The notes under the pieces were generated by a model that was not told where the DNA came from, did no database searches, and was given only the letters and a program-made list of their open reading frames with translations. A stretch of 64,000 nt of DNA from Tupaia tana (lineage: Eukaryota; Chordata; Mammalia; Scandentia; Tupaiidae). The stretch covers positions 9,926,940 to 9,990,939 of the forward strand of contig JAKSZU010000016.1 in assembly GCA_026018925.1 (NCBI GenBank), in the 5' to 3' direction. Positions 54,848 to 64,000 of this stretch are shown here, piece by piece (the stretch's first letter is position 1; each line of letters begins with the position of its first letter). Position numbers and translations under genes: made by a program.

Positions 54848-54965
54848 GCATTAACAAATAGGTATTGAGCACCAGCCATTGGCCTGGCACTACTCCAGGC
54901 TCTTGGGATACATCCGGGAACAAAACAGACCATTGTTCCTGGCGCTCGGGAGTGTTAACGCGACT
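54848..54965 (-). mobile_element. L2 3' end in reverse
   Basis: 'AACAAATAGGTATTGAGCACC', 'GGCCTGGCACTACTCCAGGCTCTTGGGATACATC' and 'GAACAAAACAGACCATTGTTCC' are the reverse complement of the L2 3' tail. Confidence 0.65.
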
Positions 54966-54969
54966 CAGC

Positions 54970-55450
54970 TCGTGGAAAGCGCAGAAGTGTTCCAGAACTT
55001 TCGCCTGGAACAAAGTGAACACTCAATACGTTTAATAAAGCTTAGCTATTATGAGCATAGAGATCAGGACTGGCGGCAGAGCACATTCATAATAAGGCAG
55101 TCTGAAAGAGTCCAATTATCGGTTTGTCGCCTGAGTCACCCACTACTAACAACAGAGGGGACCGCCAGATCTCTGGCCCAGAGGCTAGTCAGCTTCCTGC
55201 AGAGCAGGCTTCACAGTGGGCCACTCCGAGGGCACAGAGAAACGGAGGTGTCACAGTAGACCCAAGAGAGCTCAGGGAGTGCTCAGCTGTCTGAAGCACA
55301 CTGGGGGAAACACCATTGTTTTAGCAAATTACTGTTTTGTCTTTATTTAAAATAGAACAAAACAAAATTGCCTGTGTCCTGCTGAGAACGAACCACGGAT
55401 ATTAAGTTGAACCAGATCCGTCATCTTTTCACTCCATAGCATTGCCCCGA
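54970..55450. other. Unique-looking sequence
   Basis: The 126-codon plus frame 54879-55259 starts inside the L2 remnant and has no recognised domain. Confidence 0.4.
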
Positions 55451-55456
55451 ATGGAG

Positions 55457-55710
55457 CTTTTGGAGAGGTTTTTGCTATAGGGCGCGTGCACTCGCCAGAA
55501 AGACAGAGAGAGACAGAGAGACAGAGAGCGAGAAATCACCCCCCAGGGGGGATGGCCACGCCACTATCCTTTCTCCTCCTTTCTCCTCTCGGGATCTTGG
55601 GCACGCACGCACATGCCCGGCATGAGTTTAAGTCACCAGGTCAGGGACTCGACCTGCAGTCGGCTACATGGAAGTCCAGTGACACAGCCATTACGCTAAC
55701 TGCTGATCCC
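55457..55710 (-). mobile_element. Y-type long SINE without T tail
   Basis: The 3' end begins TTTTGGAGAGGTTTTTGCTATAGGG with only four T. The head ends ACTGCTGATCCC. No clear TSD. Confidence 0.93.
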
Positions 55711-55714
55711 AGAT

Positions 55715-56230
55715 CTGCCCCATTTTTCAACTCCTCTATAAGAAATCTGCTCTAGAGGATTGTAGTATCTCCATTCTCGTCCAGAAGAGAAACAGCATGT
55801 ATTTGGGGGACGGAGAAAACAGGCATGGGGAAAAGGTTGGTAGGAAAGATTTCCTACAAAACAAGGCCTCCCTGTGGACGCAGGGCACCCTTGTGCTTTA
55901 CAGACGGGATAGAACCCACCGTCATAAAACAAAATAAATGAAATTAATTTGTTAAAATTTCAATTTATTTACCTCAGGAATCTATGGGCCAGCTGGGCAC
56001 CTCTCCTGGGCTTCTGGGTCCCTCAGACAAGGGCAGTCGCCCAGTGTCGGCCAGGCCCACATAGGTTTGGGCTGGGCTTTCTCCTAGGTCTGAGTGACGG
56101 GGGAGTGGGCTGCTAGCTGGTCTCAGATGGCCTCAGCCAGGACAGTCGAAGCGACTTGTCTCCCTTTCCAGAACTGGCAAGTTCTCACTGTAGAGCCAGG
56201 GAGAAGAGCAGAAATGTGCAAGCACCCCTC
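55715..56230. other. Unique-looking sequence
   Basis: 55980-56160 is GC-rich; no gene or repeat recognised. Confidence 0.4.
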
Positions 56231-56234
56231 TTTT

Positions 56235-56523
56235 TAATTTGATCTTATTTTCTTTTATTTATTTATTTATTTATTTATTTATTCTTAAGGTTTTTGCACA
56301 AGAGCACATGCACTCGCCAGAGAGAAACAGAGAGAGGCAGTGAGAGGGCAAGGGAGAAATCATCCCCCCAGGAGAGAGGGCCGTGCTGCAATCCCTTCTC
56401 CCCTGGGAGCTCGGCTATGCTCACCCGTGTGTCCATCATGTTCTTCCAGCCACCGGATCTGGGACTCAAACCGGGATCAGCCGTGTCGGAGTACAATGCC
56501 TTAACCCCCACATCCCACTGGCC
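56235..56523 (-). mobile_element. M-type long SINE with (TTTA)n tail
   Basis: The (ATTT)n tail at 56254-56284 leads into AAGGTTTTTGCACAAGAGC. The head is near GGCCAGTGGGATGTGG in minus sense. Near-TSD CAAG(C/T)(A/G)CC...TTTT. Confidence 0.88.
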
Positions 56524-56526
56524 TCA

Positions 56527-57300
56527 CAAGTGCCTTTTTACAGCAGTGAACCTTGGGGAAGTTCAGTGAGACACGCCCTCCGCGAGACTGACCCACATGG
56601 AAAGTTCTGGATTTGCATCAGAGACCGTCCTGAGTACCCGGACAGGCCCGTGCCCGTGATCCAGGGCTGCCTGCGGCTGGGGAAGGATGGCAGTACCAAG
56701 ACCCTGTCGGGGCCTGCTCGCTCGCTCTCTCTCTCTCTCTTTCTCTCTCTCTGTCCCCTGCTTCTCTCACTCGTGGAGGAAATAAATAAATAAAACTTTT
56801 TTATGAAAGAATGTGCTTACCTGAAGTCTACTAGCATCCCTTCAGCCAAAGCCAGTCCCACGGGTGAGCTAGAACCCGGGCTGGGGAAATCCACCGCACC
56901 TCACGGGAACAACCCAGGCCCGCTGCAGGGGGTGGTTCGGCTGCAGCAGGGCCAGCCACTCAGCCGCGCTATCACGAAGAGACGATTGCGTTTTGCAATG
57001 TATAATCTTACATTTTATCATGTGGGACAAGCGGTGGGCAGCCACAGTCTTTGGCTTATCCACTTGTGATCTCTCCAACACGACAGTTTCACTTGGTGGA
57101 ACAGCTCCAACAGTATTCAACTCAGTGACTCCTCTGTGCTCAGTTGTGTGAGAGAGACTACCGGTGGTCCAGGAAAGGTTCCCGCGGAGAAGCTCTAAAC
57201 AACCACACCACCTCCACTCCCATCAAGTTAACAAAAGGACAGTTGCTTCGAAGCTGGTTGTTTTTTCAGAGACAGGCTTGAAGCCTTAAATCTTTTCAGG
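56527..57300. other. Unique-looking sequence with CT run
   Basis: A CT-rich run (56729-56762) followed by AAATAAATAAATAAAAC may be the 3' end of a very old SINE; its head is not recognisable. Confidence 0.35.
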
Positions 57301-57303
57301 ATG

Positions 57304-57559
57304 GGGAGGCCAGCAAGTAGCGTGGTGCTTAAGGCGCTGGACTCCCACACGGCACAAGCCTGGTAGCTTGAAACCCACGCTTGGCGGGTATGCGTATGTG
57401 CCCAAAGTCCTGAGAGGAGAATGGAGGAGAAGGGTTTGCAGTGTGACCATGCCCCCATGTGTGTTGGGGGGTGATTTCTCACTTTCTGTCTCTCTCTGAT
57501 GAGTACAGGTGCCTTATATCAAAAATCTCTCTCTCTAAAAAAAATAATAAATAATAAGA
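57304..57559 (+). mobile_element. M-type long SINE, box B deleted
   Basis: GGGGAGGCCAGCAAGTAGCGTGG head. After CCCACACGGC it skips to CAAGCCTGGTAGCTTG, losing box B. The body is complete. Confidence 0.88.
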
Positions 57560-57561
57560 GA

Positions 57562-57958
57562 GAGAGAGAGAAATATTAATGCTCTTAAAAAGCAAAAGGA
57601 ATTGGGTCACCACACGCACCACTGTTAGGATCAAAGGAAACCCTACTTCTGAGCTGCTTTGTGAGAGACGGTGGCATTAGGAGGAGGGGTGTCCTAAATG
57701 TGAGGGAGAGAAGACAGCGGTGACCAGGAACACCGAGGCCTCCTAAACATGTTGTCTGTGACAATGACTCACTTGCAGGCCTTCTTAGAAGCCCCTGAAA
57801 AACTGTTTTAAGTGCAGTGGGAAGTATTATGCTCATCTAGCATCTGCTGAATAAAATACACATTTTTGCTTCTAAAAAACATACATTTCATAATTTTAAA
57901 AACAAGGTTTACAATTTAGAATTTCCCAGAGACCTCATCATTTTTACATCCTAAACCA
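57562..57958. other. Unique-looking sequence
   Basis: No gene or repeat recognised. Confidence 0.35.
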
Positions 57959-57959
57959 G

Positions 57960-58053
57960 GGCCCAGCAGGTGGCATGCTGGTTAAGGTGCTGGACTCCCA
58001 CATGGCTGACCATGGTTCAAGCCCAGGACCTGGCAGCTTGCTTTCTCACTTTC

Positions 58054-58091
<38 letters not shown>

Positions 58092-58177
58092 TGATGGGTG
58101 CATACACTCTATAGTAAATTAATAATAATAATAATAATAAAATTAAATGAATAATTCTTTTTAAAAAATAAAGACAA
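57960..58177 (+). mobile_element. S-type SINE with (GT)n and (ATA)n
   Basis: GGGCCCAGCAGGTGGCATGCTGG head, GTTCAAGCCC box B, then GCTTGCTTTCTCACTTTCCC, a GT run (58057-58090) and an AAT-rich tail ending TTCTTTTTAAAAAATAAAG. Confidence 0.9.
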
Positions 58178-58450
58178 GGGAACCAGCAGTTAGCTTAATG
58201 GCTATGTCGCTGGACTCCCACGTAGTTGACCGCGGTTCGCGTCCCGGACCCGGTGGCTTAAAACTCACGCCGGGCGCGTGTGCGTGCGTGCCCAAGATCC
58301 CGAGAGGAGAATGGAGGAGAAGGGATTGCGGCGTGACCATCCCCCCTGGGAGGTGATTTCTCGCTTTCTGTCTCTCTGTCTCTCTCTGTCTGTCTGGCGA
58401 GCATACGCGCCGTATAGCGAAAACCTCTCCAAAAAAAAAAAAAAAAAGTA
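58178..58450 (+). mobile_element. Y-type SINE of the box-B-variant subfamily
   Basis: GGGAACCAGCAGTTAGCTTAATGG; box B GGTTCGCGTCCCGG (C at 58240); GCGTGACCAT; CCGTATAGCGAAAACC. TSD AAAATAAAGACAAG (58164 and 58473). Inserted in the tail of an S copy. Confidence 0.97.
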
Positions 58451-58489
58451 AAAAAATAAAAAAAGTAAAAAAAATAAAGACAAGACACC

Positions 58490-59200
58490 TAAACCATGTA
58501 AGACGCTCTGTCGAACAGTTTGGTTCTTATCACTCTTGTCATCCAGAGTGATGGCATGACCACTGGCTTCAAAGGCAGAAGAGCCGGGCTGTCGGGCTGT
58601 TGCCACTTTGCCGGCAAACCCCGGTGCATGCAGGTTTTTCTTTGTTACTAACCCGGCAGCTTGCACCAGAAAGTCTTTAGAGAGACCAAATATAATTAAG
58701 TGTATTTTTCCAACATGTAATGTTGCAACGAAGAAGAGAAGAACCATTTCCCCCAAACCATTTAAAGCCTCCAGGGAAGCATGATTTCCTTTCAAAGTAA
58801 ACTATGTTTCAATTCATAGAACGCTTTCATTACCCAAATTGGACTAAGTGATTGACTGTTTTGGAACCCATTCCTCCATTGTCTCAATAACAATTAGCTA
58901 ATGAAATGTTGCATAGTAAAATGATCACCTGAAAAGATTCAGGTAAGATTTACTGTAATCATTTGCTGTAAAGCCATCTTGCCTTCCCCAGTTACTCTTT
59001 GACTACTCAAGATACGATCGCTCCATTTAAATCGATCCTATAATTTGACACATTTACCAGCTTGCAAGTATACTGCAAGGTCCACCCTCTTGAAACAGCA
59101 GTGTGATATTCTTGTACTGCTTTAGAAACGCATTGTGGAATACCGTCCACGCCGGGGCAGGACGTAAGGAGCCTGATTCCTCCGACACAGTGCATTGCTT
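58490..59200. other. Unique-looking sequence
   Basis: No repeat recognised; the minus open frame 58265-58795 is partly SINE. Confidence 0.4.
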
Positions 59201-59575
59201 TCACGTGGAATGGATCGAGGGTGGAGTGGAGCACTCTTTCTTTAACTTCTCAATTTCGTCTTCATTCTTCTTTATTCTGACCTCATCCGTAACGACAGTA
59301 GAGAGAACCGAGCGGCCTCGATCTGCTCTTAGGAAGCGTACAGTGTCAAGGGGGAGATAAAATACAAAACCAACATCATGACTATCCATCACCACTGCCA
59401 GCAGTGGCCTGAGCAGTCGGAGGCATGGTCCTGAACCCGCTCCGTCTGGGTCAGCACGGTCAGGGCCAGCTACCCGGATCTGGGGAGAGGCCATCTGTGC
59501 TGAGGAACGAATGGAACCGCAATACAACCAGCGCATTCCTAGACGGGCAGAACTTGCCATGGTCGTTTCTAACAT
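59201..59575 (-). CDS. Uncharacterised 124-codon ORF, possible exon or retropseudogene
   Basis: Outside any recognised repeat. The N-terminal part is rich in Ala, Arg, Gly and Pro with several CpGs. The last 30 residues are charged and helical (KKNEDEIEKLKKE near 59260-59225), as in a coiled coil. No family was recognised. A chance ORF or a frame-broken processed pseudogene is equally possible; no A tail or TSD was found. Confidence 0.2.
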   Translation of the reverse strand: MLETTMASSARLGMRWLYCGSIRSSAQMASPQIRVAGPDRADPDGAGSGPCLRLLRPLLAVVMDSHDVGFVFYLPLDTVRFLRADRGRSVLSTVVTDEVRIKKNEDEIEKLKKECSTPPSIHST

Positions 59576-59625
59576 GCACAGAAGTCAGAGGGGCATTGCT
59601 TGCTTTTCTTCTTTTTTAATTATCT

Positions 59626-59882
59626 TAGGTTTTGCTATAGGTGCATGTACTCACCAGAGAAGAGAGAGAGAGTGAAAGACAGAGAGAGGAAAAATGAGAA
59701 ATCATTCCCCCCGGGGGTATGGCCACACCACAATCCCTTCTCCTCCATTCTCCTTTCGGGATTCTGGGCACGCATACACACATGCCCGGCATGAGTTTCA
59801 AGTCACTGGGTCTGGGACTTGAACCGCAGTCGGCCACGTGGAAATCCGGTCACCTTAATCACCGTGCCACCTGCCAGCCCCC
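59626..59882 (-). mobile_element. M-type long SINE
   Basis: In minus sense: GGGGGCTGGCAGGTGGCACGG head, GGTTCAAGTCCC box B, GGAGAATGGAGGAGAAGGG body. Confidence 0.9.
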
Positions 59883-60036
59883 AGGTGCGTGTTTGCAATT
59901 CCAAGTATGAACTGATGGCTGTAGCTGTTAGTTTAGTTCTTTTCTTTCTGTATTACCTGCCTATTCTCTATCTTTCCTAGATCTCTCTCTTGAATTTATC
60001 TTCACCAACTTTCCAGCTGTCAGATCTTTATTTTAC

Positions 60037-60286
60037 TTTTTTTTTAGAGAGAGGTTTTTGCTGTAGGGCGCATGCACTCGCCGGAGAGACAGAGACAGAA
60101 AGCAAGAAATCACCCCCCAGCGGGGGATGGCCACGCCGCAATCCCTTCTCCTCCGTTCTCCTCTCGGGATCTTGGGCATGCACACACACACAATCGGCCT
60201 GTCTTAAGCCACCGGGTCCAGGATTCGAACTGCAGTCGACTACATGGGAGTCCAGCGACATAACCATTACACCATCTGCTAGTCGC
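60037..60286 (-). mobile_element. Y-type long SINE with TSD
   Basis: Head ends ATCTGCTAGTCGCC. Box B is GTTCGAATCC. TSD CCAGCT(G/A)(T/C)CA(G/T)ATCTTTAT (60013 and 60286). Confidence 0.93.
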
Positions 60287-60289
60287 CAG

Positions 60290-60705
60290 CTACCATATCT
60301 TTATACTGGGAGCACAAATGTGACTTGTGGCCACACCTACTGCCCTCCTTTTCAATACCGCAAGCAGTCATTAGCTGCTGATTTCCCAGAAACGGAACAC
60401 CTGACAAAGACAGAACCTCCTGACAGTCTTGTCTGTGCCACCCCTGACGAGCACATGCCATCACCGTGGGGAGCACAGACGAAGGACGGGCCTCATGGCT
60501 GACCGTGTGTTGGTGAGTCATCTCCCCACGTCCCGTCCCCCAGGGCATGAATCCTGTCAAGCGCTCCTCCTGCCTAAAGCGCTGGACGCCACCGTATAAA
60601 GGTGGTGCCAGCCCACCACGGGTGAGGCAGTGCCATCTCTATGGTCAGCTCGGCCAGAGTGGCCCAGGACCACTGCACTCCATTATATCCCCTCACGCTG
60701 TAAGA
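60290..60705. other. Unique-looking sequence
   Basis: No gene or repeat recognised. Confidence 0.35.
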
Positions 60706-60710
60706 ACGCC

Positions 60711-60965
60711 TTTTTTTTTGGAGAGATTTTCACTATAGGGAGCGTGCGCTCGCCAGACAGACAGAGAGAGAGACAGAAAGCGAGAAATCACCCCCCAGGG
60801 GGGGTGGCCACACTACAATCCCTTCTCCTCCATTCTCCTCTTGGGATCTTGGGCACGCACACACACGCGCCCAGCATGCGTTTTAAGCCACCGGGTCCGG
60901 GGCATGAACCGCAGTCAGCTACATGGGAGTCCAGCGGCATAGCCATTACGCTAACTGCTGGTCCC
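60711..60965 (-). mobile_element. Y-type long SINE with altered box B
   Basis: In minus sense box B reads GGTTCATGCCCC, changed at the same conserved position (T). TSD AAGA(A/G)(C/T)GCCT.TTT (60702 and 60966). Confidence 0.94.
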
Positions 60966-60990
60966 AAGAGTGCCTCTTTTCTCTCTTGTG

Positions 60991-61230
60991 TAGTTCTTTA
61001 CTAAAGGGTGCATGCATTTTCCGGAGACAAACAGAGAGCGAGGGAAAGAGAGAAATCCCCCCCGGGGTGCTGGCCACGCTACCGTCCCTTCTTCTCCACT
61101 CTCCTCTCAGGATTTTGGACACTCACACACGTACCTGACGTGTTTCTCAAGTCACTGGGTCCAAGAATCGAACTATGCACAGTCATCCACAAGATCCAGC
61201 TGCCATCACCTCTGTGTCACCTGCTGGCCC
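60991..61230 (-). mobile_element. M-type long SINE, diverged
   Basis: In minus sense: GGGCCAGCAGGTGACACAG head, box B GTTCGATTC, GAGAGGAGAGTGGAGAAGAAGG body. Confidence 0.85.
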
Positions 61231-61234
61231 ATGA

Positions 61235-61680
61235 ATGCCCTGTCTTATAAAGGTAGGGTTATTTTTAGTCATACCCCCTCCTCCAAGGCAGCCACTGGAG
61301 ACAATTTGGAGGTCTTTGTCTTCTAGCCGTCCAAATCACAAACGTAGCTTCCAGCGTAGGTTCCAGACTTAGCCTCTTGTAGGACACGGAGTACTCTAAG
61401 TAACAGCTTGGCCATCTTGTAAAGACCTGCTAGGTTGACCCTCAGAGCACAGCGGTCCCACAAGCTCTGCCACATACTAGTACCCAGCGTCTGGGCTGAC
61501 TTGTGAAGGCGAGGAGGTGACAACTCTCCTTACATTGCTCCTTGGTTCCAGAGACATAGAGTTTTTGTTCAGGTTTTTTTTTTTAAAAAGACATAACTCA
61601 TTTTGAGCGATTGAGGAAAGGATAACAAAAGCAAGCAATGTAAGTGTTCCTCTGAAAACTACAGATCTTCAAGAAGTGGG
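61235..61680. other. Unique-looking sequence
   Basis: A 66-codon minus frame (61323-61523) has no recognised domain; T-run at 61575. Confidence 0.4.
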
Positions 61681-61684
61681 TGGA

Positions 61685-61929
61685 GGGACCAGCAGTTGCC
61701 ATAATGGCTATGTCACTGGACTCTCAGGTAGTCGACCACGGTTCGCGTCCCAGACCTGGTGGCTTAAACTCACGCCGGGCGTGTGTGTGTGCGTGCCCAA
61801 GATCCCGAAAGGAGAATGGAGGAGAAGGGATTGCGGCGTGGCCAACCCCCCGGGGGTGATTTCTCACTTTCTTTCTCATGAGCACGTGCGCCCTATAGCA
61901 AAAACCAAAAAAAAAAAAAAAAAAAAAAA
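61685..61929 (+). mobile_element. Y-type SINE with box-B variant and deleted CT part
   Basis: GGGACCAGCAGTTGCCATAATGG; box B GGTTCGCGTCCC (C at 61746). CTTTCTTTCTCATGAGC replaces the usual CT stretch. TSD AAGTGGGTG (61674 and 61928). Confidence 0.96.
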
Positions 61930-61934
61930 GTGGG

Positions 61935-62110
61935 TGAAAGTGCCTAAGAATGTTTTCACTCAAACTCATACAAAAAATCCTAACAGTAATCCGCAGAACC
62001 GCACACAGGAATGGCTCTCCGCCCTGGGAATGTTGCGTTTGGGAAGTCAACAGTGATGGAATAAAGGCAGAGACTCACTTTGAATCTCCCAGAGGAAAGC
62101 CATGAAAAAT
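61935..62110. other. Short unique spacer
   Basis: Nothing recognised. Confidence 0.3.
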
Positions 62111-62118
62111 GCAAAGTA

Positions 62119-62391
62119 GGGAACCAGCAGTTAGCGTAATGGCTATGTCGCTGGACTCCCACGTAGTCGACCACGGTTCGCGTCTCGGACCCGGTGGCTT
62201 ACAACTCACGCCAGGCGCGTGTGCGTGCGTGCCCAAGATCCCGAAAGGAGAATGGAGGAGAAGGGATTGCGGCGTGACCATCCCCCCTGGGGGGTGATTT
62301 CTCGCTTTCTGTCTCTATGTCTCTCTCTGTCTGTCTGGCGAGCGCACGCGCCCTATAGCGAAAAAAACCTCTCCAAAAAAAAAAAAAAAAA
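62119..62391 (+). mobile_element. Y-type SINE of the box-B-variant subfamily
   Basis: GGGAACCAGCAGTTAGCGTAATGG; box B GGTTCGCGTCTC (C at 62181); GCGTGACCAT; CTCTATGTCTCT; CCTATAGCGAAAAAAACC. TSD AAAAATGCAAAGT (62105 and 62387). Very close to the 26008 copy. Confidence 0.97.
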
Positions 62392-62525
62392 TGCAAAGTG
62401 AAGCCGGGGTTATGTGCTCGCAGGGGGCTTCTGTTTCCAGAATGTAGCACCCCATGAGCTGCTCCTCCCACAGAGTGACCCTCGGTGGAGCACCACCTGG
62501 AGGCTCACCTTTCAGAGAGAAGATC

Positions 62526-62606
62526 GTGTTGGGTTGTCAGAAAAGCCATGGTGCATTTTTGCGAAGAAAAACAGAAAAATACATCCTGACTTTTCCAACC
62601 ACCCAC
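62526..62606. mobile_element. Mariner-like MITE, longest copy
   Basis: Inverted termini TTGGGTTGTCAGAAAAGCCATG and CTGACTTTTCCAACCACCCA with an A-rich centre; about 80 bp; TA follows at the right edge. Confidence 0.8.
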
Positions 62607-62680
62607 TAGAACAGGAGAACAAAATGGGACCCAAGGACAGATGTAAATTATGTCAACAGACCAGAACAAGACAGAGGACT

Positions 62681-62935
62681 GAGGCCGGCCCTGTGGCTGC
62701 CTGGTTAGGAACACCAGATCCCACATGGCCAACTGCGCTGTTCACGTCCTGTCTCGGCGACTCGAAAACACTGGGCATGTCTGTGGGCACGCCCCAAACC
62801 CCAATAGATGGGAAACAGAAAGGAAGAAGGAGTGCGGTGTGAACACACCCCGTTAAAGGTGCTGTCTCCCTCTCCCTTTTTATCTGTCTCTGGCAGATCT
62901 ACGTGCCTTCAGGCAAAGGAAAGAGGAAAGCAAAA
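62681..62935 (+). mobile_element. O-type long SINE
   Basis: GAGGCCGGCCCTGTGGCTGC head, degenerate B box, 'GAGTGCGGTGTGAACACACCCC', GTTAAAGGTGCTGTCTCCCTC, end GTGCCTTCAGGCAAAGG. Confidence 0.82.
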
Positions 62936-62956
62936 GAAAAATGACTGAAAGATCAA

Positions 62957-63133
62957 AGAGATCTTTTAAAGAATTATTTTATTTAACTTTGTTTATTTTA
63001 TTTATTTTTTAAAAATTTGACCAAATAGGGACAGAGAGAGAGAGATGGAAAGTGAGAAAGCAAGCCGCCAGGTCTGGGACTCGAACCGTGGTCAGCCAGT
63101 GCCCTTAACCACTATGCCACCTACCTGCCCCAA
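62957..63133 (-). mobile_element. S-type SINE
   Basis: In minus sense: GGGGCAGGTAGGTGGCATAG head, 12 bp missing before GACCACGGTTCGAGTCCC, then CTTGCTTTCTCACTTTCC and an AT-rich tail ending TAATTCTTTAAA, as in the 18483 copy. Confidence 0.9.
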
Positions 63134-63256
63134 AAGAGAGCAAAGATTTGACTAATGTGGATTCCCAACCGGCATCCCTGAAACAGACTAACATACCATC
63201 GTAAGCCCACTCTGCTTCATAGCTACAGGAATGAACTATAGAAATTGCTAGGTTTT

Positions 63257-63528
63257 CTTTTTTTTTTTTTTTTTTTTTTTGGGAGAGGAGAGGTTTTTGT
63301 TATAGGGCGCATGCGCTCGCCAGACAGACAGAGAGAGACAGAAAGCGAGAAATCACCCCCCAGAGGGGATGGCCACGCCGCAATCCCTTCTCCTCCATTC
63401 TCCTCTCGGGATCTTGGGCACGCCCGCACACGCGCTGGCTTGAGTTTAAGTCACCGGGTCTGGGACTCGAATCATGCGTTGACTACGTGGGAGTCTAGCA
63501 ACATAGCCATTACGCTAACTGCTGGCCC
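63257..63528 (-). mobile_element. Y-type long SINE with long T tail
   Basis: T run of about 23, complete body. Box B is disrupted by inserted bases (GCATGATTCGAGTCCC in minus sense). TSD AATTGC(T/C)AGGTTTTC (63243 and 63530). Confidence 0.95.
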
Positions 63529-63888
63529 AAAATTGCCAGGTTTTCATCTGGTTAGTAATAGTTAGGGCTGGGGTGGAGGCTCATCTTCTTAGAGGAAAAT
63601 CTAACGCCTGGGAGAGTTCTGTAAGTAGCACGGCTTGGCAGGCGAGCAGCAGGCGAGCAGCAGACAGCTGTGGGACGGGGACCCGGCAGAATAAAGGGAA
63701 GGAACACCGTCCTGCCAGCCTTCTTGTTCTGCAGCTCCCACTGAACAGACTGGGGAAAAGTTAATAAACCTGTACCGAGAAGGAAAAAGCCTTTAGAAAG
63801 TTCGGGTGGGGGTCAGCGATGAGCAGGGCCTCGTCTACACTCTGTGATGCTATGTGACCACAGGACTAACAGTAAGAAAGATGTATCA
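63529..63888. other. Unique-looking sequence
   Basis: A direct repeat GGCGAGCAGCA(GGCGAGCAGCA) lies at 63640-63662; nothing else recognised. Confidence 0.35.
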
Positions 63889-63889
63889 T

Positions 63890-64000
63890 GGGGCCAGCCT
63901 ATGGTGTAGCAGGTACGTGGCTGGACTCCGACACGGCTAACCGCAGCTTGAGTCATGGACGCAGCGGCTTAAAACTCACGCCAGGCGCATGTGCATGCGT
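63890..64000 (+). mobile_element. Long SINE cut by the window end
   Basis: GGGGCCAGCCTATGGTGTAG head, box B CAGCTTGAGTCA (degraded), CTTAAAACTCACGCCAGGCG; it continues past the window. Confidence 0.88.

Noticed and set aside
58490..59000. 176-codon minus ORF (58265-58795)
   Set aside because: Its C-terminal third is a Y-type SINE in reverse; the remainder has no recognised domain.

Overview
The window reads as eutherian nuclear DNA from a non-coding (intergenic or intronic) stretch. No intact protein-coding gene, tRNA, rRNA or CRISPR array can be supported. What fills it is layered transposable-element debris. Its signature is a very dense tRNA-derived SINE family: about 70 copies on both strands, roughly a quarter of the sequence. 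Each full copy has a tRNA-like head with box A and box B, a body with the landmarks 'GAGAGGAGAATGGAGGAG', 'CCATCCCCCCTGGGGGGTGA' and 'CTGTCTCTCT', then 'GCACACGCCCTATAGCAAAAACCTC' and an A tail. No Alu, B1/B2, CAN, ERE, Bov or rabbit C repeats were seen. From memory the best match is the colugo (Dermoptera) CYN-type SINE family. That assignment is an inference (about 0.5-0.6), not a database result.

I sort the copies by sequence into four groups. O (oldest) starts GGCCGGC or GGCCAGC with GTGGTTAAG and has a TGACCAGGCCCC or TGACCATGCCCC body. M (middle) starts GGCCAGCAGGTGGTGTAGTGGTTAAG and has GGCTTGAAAATC. Y (young) starts GGGACCAGCAGTTAGCGTAATGGCTATGTCGCTGG and has GGCTTAAACTCACGCCGGGCGCG. 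S (short) has an M-like head joined almost directly to GCTTGCTTTCTCACTTTCCCTCTCTC and an AT-rich tail. Many Y copies keep long A tails and target-site duplications (TSDs), as expected for mobilisation by L1. A subset of Y shares a changed box B (GGTTCGC instead of GGTTCGA) plus other diagnostic bases, so it looks like a discrete subfamily.

Layout. 0-5 kb: a minus-strand L1 ORF1 remnant with its upstream region, a MIR, an old L1 fragment and several SINEs. 5-12 kb: mostly unique sequence, a mariner-like MITE and a MaLR-like LTR. 12.5-15.3 kb: a SINE cluster with one copy nested in another. 15-25 kb: unique sequence with L2 and MIR fragments and S/M SINEs. 25-34 kb: LTR-like sequence, Y SINEs, two copies of an unidentified repeat of about 137 bp, and an inverted SINE chimera. 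34.2-38.0 kb: one old minus-strand L1 (ORF2 region) cut up by SINEs and by a Tigger/MER2-like DNA transposon. 39.56-40.57 kb: a minisatellite with a 21-bp unit and an inverted block. 42.1-43.64 kb: a decayed Tigger1-type transposon on the minus strand, split by two SINEs. 44.7-48 kb: SINEs, L2, a second kind of MITE, an L1 3' fragment and three SINEs in a row. 49-64 kb: further SINEs, L2 and MIR in mostly unique DNA, plus one unidentified GC-rich ORF near 59.2-59.6 kb.

No cellular pathway can be described. The only working relationship visible is parasitic: SINE copies carry internal pol III promoter boxes and show A tails and TSDs of the L1 type, while DNA-transposon relics (mariner MITEs, Tigger, hAT-like) mark separate older and intermediate waves. 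I found no convincing undescribed biological system. The best leads are the box-B-variant SINE subfamily, the three-copy mariner-like MITE, the repeated 137-bp element, the inverted SINE chimera and the minisatellite inversion.
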